Made by a program: the position numbers and the translations under genes. Positions 14,304-17,740 of a DNA stretch of 17,740 bases are shown in pieces (position 1 is the first letter of the stretch; each line of letters begins with the position of its first letter). A model generated the notes under the pieces. That model had not been told where the DNA came from. It was given only the letters and a program-made list of their open reading frames with translations, and did no database searches. Origin of the DNA: W0P28-013 sp963638355. Lineage in GTDB: Bacteria > Bacteroidota > Bacteroidia > Bacteroidales > Paludibacteraceae. Where the stretch lies: assembly GCA_963638355.1 (NCBI GenBank), contig CAVHRT010000026.1, positions 1 through 17,740 on the forward strand. The letters run 5' to 3'.

Positions 14304-14308
14304 GCCGT

Positions 14309-14875
14309 TTATACGGTCATAATCTCTTTTTCTTTGGCGGCCATCATATCGTCCACACGCTTGATGTATTTGTCGTGCAGTTTTTGAGCTTCGGCCTCAC
14401 CATCTTTGCCCATATCTTCGGGCATTCCGTTTTTCACCTCTTTTTTCATCTGGTCGATGGCGTCGCGGCGCGCATTGCGAATGCTCACTTTGGCCTCTTC
14501 GACAGCACCACCTGCGGTCTTCACCAGCTGGCGACGACGCTCTTCGGTAACGGGCGGAATGGCCAGACGAATGCTCTCGCCGTTGTTGGCAGGCGTAATG
14601 CCCACTTCCGAAGCCAAAATAGCCTTCTCGATAACGGGAATGAGTGCCTTTTCGTAGGGCAAAATCTGAATGGTGCGCGCATCGGGCGTGGTGAGCGTTG
14701 CCACATTGTTCAGCGGCACCACGCTACCATAATACTCCACCCGCACACCGTCCAAAATGCGCACATTGGCTTTGCCAGCGCGGATATGCGCCAGAGCATC
14801 GTCCAGAAACTGCACTGCCATCTCCATCTCTTCCGACGCAGCGTCGATAATCTGTTTCACTTTTTCTTGCGACAT
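14309..14875 (-). CDS. frr: Ribosome recycling factor
   Basis: With EF-G it splits post-termination ribosomes into subunits. The 188-residue protein is the normal length and shows the typical blocks MAVQFLDDALAHIRAGKANV at the start of the coiled-coil domain, VEYYGSVVPLNNVATLTTPD in domain II, EVGITPANNGESIRLAIPPVTEERR, and the C-terminal helix DKYIKRVDDMMAAKEKEIMTV. It has its own upstream promoter box on the minus strand. The pyrH gene that often precedes frr is not here; recJ diverges instead. Confidence 0.98.
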   Translation of the reverse strand: MSQEKVKQIIDAASEEMEMAVQFLDDALAHIRAGKANVRILDGVRVEYYGSVVPLNNVATLTTPDARTIQILPYEKALIPVIEKAILASEVGITPANNGESIRLAIPPVTEERRRQLVKTAGGAVEEAKVSIRNARRDAIDQMKKEVKNGMPEDMGKDGEAEAQKLHDKYIKRVDDMMAAKEKEIMTV

Positions 14876-14919
14876 AACGAACTCAAGTTTTTCGGGTAAA
14901 CAAAAATTATTTTCAGTCG

Positions 14920-14927
14920 CAAAGATA
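14920..14927 (-). promoter_or_regulatory. Minus-7 promoter box of frr (TATCTTTG)
   Basis: On the minus strand TATCTTTG followed by CG is an exact TAnnTTTG match, identical to the rpoN box. It lies 45 bases before the frr start, giving a leader of about 38 nt. No convincing TTTG lies at minus 33. Confidence 0.6.
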
Positions 14928-14977
14928 ACTATTTTGCTCGGTTAAAGCGACATTTTTGCAGAAAAATTTTGCAAAAC

Positions 14978-15008
14978 TTGGAATTATAAAAATTTCTCTC
15001 TAATTTTG
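14978..15008 (+). promoter_or_regulatory. recJ promoter (TTG ... TAATTTTG)
   Basis: TAATTTTG at 15001-15008 matches TAnnTTTG. A TTG at 14978-14980 (in ACTTGG) precedes it by exactly 20 bases, the expected minus-33 spacing. The start of transcription would lie near 15015, leaving a leader of about 73 nt. Together with the frr box it makes this a divergent promoter region. Confidence 0.6.
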
Positions 15009-15011
15009 TGA

Positions 15012-15064
15012 GTTGTTTCGGTTGTAGCGAAATGCCCCAACCATCGGTCTTTTGACCTTCCGAT
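15012..15064 (+). other. Structured recJ leader with two small hairpins
   Basis: TTTCG (15016-15020) can pair with CGAAA (15028-15032). Further on, GGTC-TTTT-GACC (15046-15057) is a perfect tetraloop hairpin, with the alternative pair ATCGG (15043-15047) and CCGAT (15060-15064). The leader before the chosen ATG is longer than for rpoN or frr. No known riboswitch consensus was recognised. Confidence 0.35.
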
Positions 15065-15087
15065 TTGATAATAAAACAACAACATAC

Positions 15088-16809
15088 ATGGTTAATCAGT
15101 GGATTTTCAACCAACTTACACCGGAACAAGAAGCAAGCCGTGAGTCTCTGCAAGAGTCGCTCGGCGTAGGGTCAATTCTAGCCCAACTACTGATACAGCG
15201 CGGTGTAAACACATTCGACGAAGCAAAAGTATTTTTCCGCCCCGAACTGAGCGATTTGCACGACCCATTTCTGATAAAAGATATGGATCGCGCCATCGAA
15301 CGGCTCAATTTGGCACTGTCGCACAACGAAAAAATTCTGATCTACGGCGACTACGATGTGGACGGCACAACAGCCGTGGCGCTGGTCTACACTTTCCTTT
15401 CGCGCTACACGCACAACATCGATTTCTACATTCCCGATCGCTACACCGAAGGCTATGGCATCTCGTTCAAATCGGTCGACTTTGCTGCCGAAAACGGCTT
15501 CACGCTAGTGGTGGCACTCGACTGCGGCATCAAAGCCGTGGACAAGGTGAAATATGCTGCCGAAAAAGGCATCGACTTCATCATCTGCGACCACCACAAC
15601 CCTGGCGACGAACTGCCGCCCGCTGTGGCTGTGCTCGACAGCAAGCGCGACGACTGCACCTATCCCTACAAACACCTGTCGGGCTGCGGCGTGGGTTTCA
15701 AACTGATGCAGGCCTTTGCGCAAAACAACGGCATCGATTTTTCGCTACTGCAGCCGCTGCTCGACCTTGTGGCAGTGAGCGTGGCGTCGGATATTGTGCC
15801 GATAACGGGCGAAAACCGCATGCTGGCATTCTACGGATTGCGCCAACTGAACGAAAATCCGCGAATCGGTTTGAAAGGCATTATCGATGTCTGCAAAATA
15901 AACGCTAAAGAACTGACTATCAGCGACATAGTCTTCAAAATCGGACCACGCATAAACGCTTCGGGACGCATGCATTCAGGTCGCGAGGCAGTGGAACTGC
16001 TCATCACGCAAGATCCTGAATTTGCCCTGCAACGCAGCACGCTCATCAACAACTACAACGAAGAACGCCGCGACATCGACAAACGCACCACCGACGAGGC
16101 TAAGGCGCAACTGGTGATGACCGAAGGCTACGCCGATCGGCACTCCATAGTGGTCTACAACGAAGAGTGGAACAAAGGTATTGTGGGCATTGTGGCGTCG
16201 CGCCTGTGCGAAGAATTTTACAAACCAACCGTGGTGCTGACCAAAGCCAACGGACTTGTGAGCGGTTCGGCGCGCTCGGTGAAAGGATTCGACCTCTACA
16301 GCGCCATCGACAGTTGCCACGACCTGCTCGAAAACTTTGGCGGTCACCTCTACGCGGCAGGACTGACCATGCGCGAAGAGAATGTGGAGGCGTTCGCCAA
16401 GAGTTTCGAAGATTTTGTATCGCAAAACATCAAACAGGAGCAACTAACGCCACAAATAGAGATTGACGCCGAGATGCCATTCAGCGAACTTTCGCCACGC
16501 TTTTTCCGCATTCTGAAGCAGTTTGCGCCATTCGGTCCGTGCAACATGAAACCCGTTTTCTGCACTCGCCGCGTGTACGACGCTGGCGGCAGTCGCGCTG
16601 TGGGCAAGGACAAAGCGCACCTGAAGCTGGAGCTACGCGACGAGAGTGGCGAAAATGTCTTCAGCGGCATTGCCTTCCACATGAGCCGTTTTGCCGAGCC
16701 ACTCAAGGCGCACCAGCCCATCGACATCTGCTATACCCTCGAAGAAAACTCCTTCAACGGCATCACCACCATGCAACTGCAGGTGAGAGATATTAAGTTG
16801 AGTGAATAA
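15088..16809 (+). CDS. recJ: Single-stranded-DNA-specific 5'-3' exonuclease RecJ
   Basis: Digests single-stranded DNA 5' to 3' in RecFOR recombination, mismatch and base excision repair. The 573-residue protein carries the DHH phosphoesterase motifs YGDYDVDG (86-93), ALDCG (143-147) and CDHHNPG with DHH at 168-170, then VAVSVASDIVP. The DHHA1 domain has NKGIVGIVASRL and FGGHLYAAG (417-425), and a C-terminal OB fold ends with QVRDIKL. ATG at 15088 is preferred over the upstream in-frame start at 15052 because homologues begin with a short W-containing stretch before LTPEQE. All catalytic aspartates and histidines are present. It diverges from frr and has its own promoter. Confidence 0.96.
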   Translation: MVNQWIFNQLTPEQEASRESLQESLGVGSILAQLLIQRGVNTFDEAKVFFRPELSDLHDPFLIKDMDRAIERLNLALSHNEKILIYGDYDVDGTTAVALVYTFLSRYTHNIDFYIPDRYTEGYGISFKSVDFAAENGFTLVVALDCGIKAVDKVKYAAEKGIDFIICDHHNPGDELPPAVAVLDSKRDDCTYPYKHLSGCGVGFKLMQAFAQNNGIDFSLLQPLLDLVAVSVASDIVPITGENRMLAFYGLRQLNENPRIGLKGIIDVCKINAKELTISDIVFKIGPRINASGRMHSGREAVELLITQDPEFALQRSTLINNYNEERRDIDKRTTDEAKAQLVMTEGYADRHSIVVYNEEWNKGIVGIVASRLCEEFYKPTVVLTKANGLVSGSARSVKGFDLYSAIDSCHDLLENFGGHLYAAGLTMREENVEAFAKSFEDFVSQNIKQEQLTPQIEIDAEMPFSELSPRFFRILKQFAPFGPCNMKPVFCTRRVYDAGGSRAVGKDKAHLKLELRDESGENVFSGIAFHMSRFAEPLKAHQPIDICYTLEENSFNGITTMQLQVRDIKLSE

Positions 16810-16903
16810 GGAGAAAAGACAAAGGAGGAAAGACGAGAAAGTGAGGAATTAGGAGTGAGGAGTGATTGCATGACAGATGGACAATGTAATTTCATTCAGT
16901 CAT

Positions 16904-16927
16904 TCAATAAATCAATAATTCAATAAT
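16904..16927. repeat. 8-bp tandem repeat TCAATAA[A/T] after recJ
   Basis: TCAATAAA, TCAATAAT and TCAATAAT lie in direct succession, preceded by looser TCATTCAG units. The region from the recJ stop to here (16810-16903) is a purine-rich degenerate stretch (AGGAAAGACGAGAAAG, AGGAGTGAGGAGTGA) with no ORF. Confidence 0.75.
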
Positions 16928-16933
16928 TGTTTT

Positions 16934-16956
16934 GTAGGGGCGAATGATTATTCGCC
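16934..16956. repeat. REP-like hairpin with GTAG head
   Basis: GTAG (16934-16937) is followed by a hairpin GGCGAAT-GATT-ATTCGCC (stem 16939-16945 with 16950-16956). A GTAG or GGAG tetranucleotide before a short GC-containing palindrome is the pattern of REP elements mobilised by RAYT (TnpA-REP) transposases. It lies between convergent recJ and the serpin, where it could also stop transcription from either side. Only one copy is seen in this window. Confidence 0.5.
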
Positions 16957-16972
16957 AAGAATTATGTGAAAT

Positions 16973-17740
16973 TTATTCAACATTATTTATCACTCCCGAA
17001 AACAAAATGGTATTCGTTGTTTCTTCTACTATCTCGAAAAGAAATGGTTTGTTCACCTTCATGACCTTGGAGTGAGGTTTCTCATACCACAAGCAGCCAA
17101 CACTACAGCAGGTAACAGCAGCGGCTTCAGTACCATTTTCATCGACTTTGACTTTTACCTGCTGAACAATATCTGCCATCTGCGAACCTTCGATACATTC
17201 TGGAATAATATCCTCGGATTCAAAAAGGCACAACATTCCCATGTCGCAGAGCAAAGTCGTTAAATCCAATCTACTAGTTACTTCAAAGCGTGGCAACGAC
17301 AAATCCACCTCTTCAAATTTTGAAGAAAATTTGTACTCGACCTTCCGCATTTCTTCAAGTACATCGCTAATGGTGTGTTCGCCAACGGGCAAATAAATGC
17401 GCATAGCAAATTTTTTATGGTTCGCACTCACGCAAGTATATGGCAAGCTCACCGCTTGATAAACAGGAGTTTCTTTGTAATCCATGCGACCTTGACGATG
17501 CATGGTTGGCACTTTCTTTTTTCCCTGCGTTCCATAGAATATACGCTCAGCCGTATTTTCTTCATAAAATTGATCACACCAAGACCCTTTGAAATAGAGA
17601 ATGTCCACGATAAGCGACCGAGTAAGGGCATCAATGTTAGCATCAAGGTGAGGAATGAGACCATGTGTTGCCTTGCGAATAGTCTTGTCCATAATGCCTT
17701 TCGTTTTCGGATCTGCGAAATTCACCGCCCTAGCACAAGC
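16973..17740 (-). CDS. Serpin-family protease inhibitor, partial (5' end beyond the window)
   Basis: C-terminal two thirds of a serpin, at least 255 residues; the frame stays open through the window edge (ACARAV before NFADPK), so the first GTG at 17725 is not taken as the start. Serpin marks are LIVDILYFKGSW (s3A region), MRIYLPVG, EEVDLSLPRFEV, the hinge VKVDENGTEAAAVT and the closing NKPFLFEIVEETTNTILFSGVI. The hinge has the small residues of inhibitory serpins, so the loop can probably insert. The loop after it reads TCCSVGCLWYEKP, with three cysteines and four extra residues compared with antitrypsin, so P1 is ambiguous (Leu by hinge spacing, Lys by distance to NKPF). Whether it is secreted cannot be told without the N-terminus. 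Codons are more A/T-rich than in recJ, in line with transfer. Target protease unknown. Confidence 0.9.
   Translation of the reverse strand, partial: ACARAVNFADPKTKGIMDKTIRKATHGLIPHLDANIDALTRSLIVDILYFKGSWCDQFYEENTAERIFYGTQGKKKVPTMHRQGRMDYKETPVYQAVSLPYTCVSANHKKFAMRIYLPVGEHTISDVLEEMRKVEYKFSSKFEEVDLSLPRFEVTSRLDLTTLLCDMGMLCLFESEDIIPECIEGSQMADIVQQVKVKVDENGTEAAAVTCCSVGCLWYEKPHSKVMKVNKPFLFEIVEETTNTILFSGVINNVE

Noticed and set aside
13263..14387. 374-codon open frame antisense to the Omp85 gene and frr
   Set aside because: It crosses two real minus-strand genes and resembles no protein family.

Overview
The window looks like a chromosomal segment from an uncultured member of the Bacteroidales (phylum Bacteroidota). 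The gene set fits this: an RpoN with an acidic N-terminal spacer, a short TonB that starts KKSPEANLENKR, a DUF1460 amidase, an LTA-synthase-like sulfatase and a POTRA-less Omp85. Four good TAnnTTTG-type minus-7 boxes, typical of this phylum, lie upstream of genes, and Shine-Dalgarno sequences are weak or absent. A run of 80 N at 2558-2637 shows that this is a scaffolded draft assembly, probably a metagenome bin. The family cannot be fixed from the sequence alone.

Layout. Positions 1-3333 (+ strand) hold rpoN (sigma-54), a secreted DUF1460 cell-wall amidase and a tonB gene whose leader is lost in the N gap. Positions 3501-7805 (+) form an acetate block: phosphotransacetylase (pta), a small four-helix-bundle S23-type gene, acetate kinase (ackA) and an acetyl-/succinyl-CoA transferase. 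A strong stem-loop terminator closes the block at 7827-7865. Next comes an O6-alkylguanine-DNA methyltransferase (+), which overlaps a convergent 5-formyltetrahydrofolate cyclo-ligase (-) tail to tail by 11 bp. From 9018 to 14875 everything is on the minus strand. In transcription order it is frr, an Omp85-type outer membrane protein, rsgA, an LTA-synthase-like membrane sulfatase and a histidine kinase. The last three are tightly packed (10 bp gap, then a 4 bp ATGA overlap) and look like one operon. A divergent promoter region at 14876-15087 serves frr and recJ (+). The right edge carries the C-terminal two thirds of a serpin (-), cut by the window end.

Most spacers are filled with short degenerate A/T-rich tandem repeats. 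The best is the pair of 9-bp arrays in opposite orientation flanking the S23-type gene, which together resemble a 23S-rRNA intervening sequence placed in a metabolic operon. A GTAG-headed REP-like hairpin sits between recJ and the serpin. No stretch longer than 300 bases lacks a gene. No tRNA, rRNA, CRISPR array, transposase or complete insertion sequence was seen.

The genes are mostly housekeeping: transcription, ribosome recycling and maturation, DNA repair, C1 metabolism and acetate fermentation. The parts most likely to be accessory are the S23 cassette and the serpin, both of which are more A/T-rich in codon use than their neighbours.
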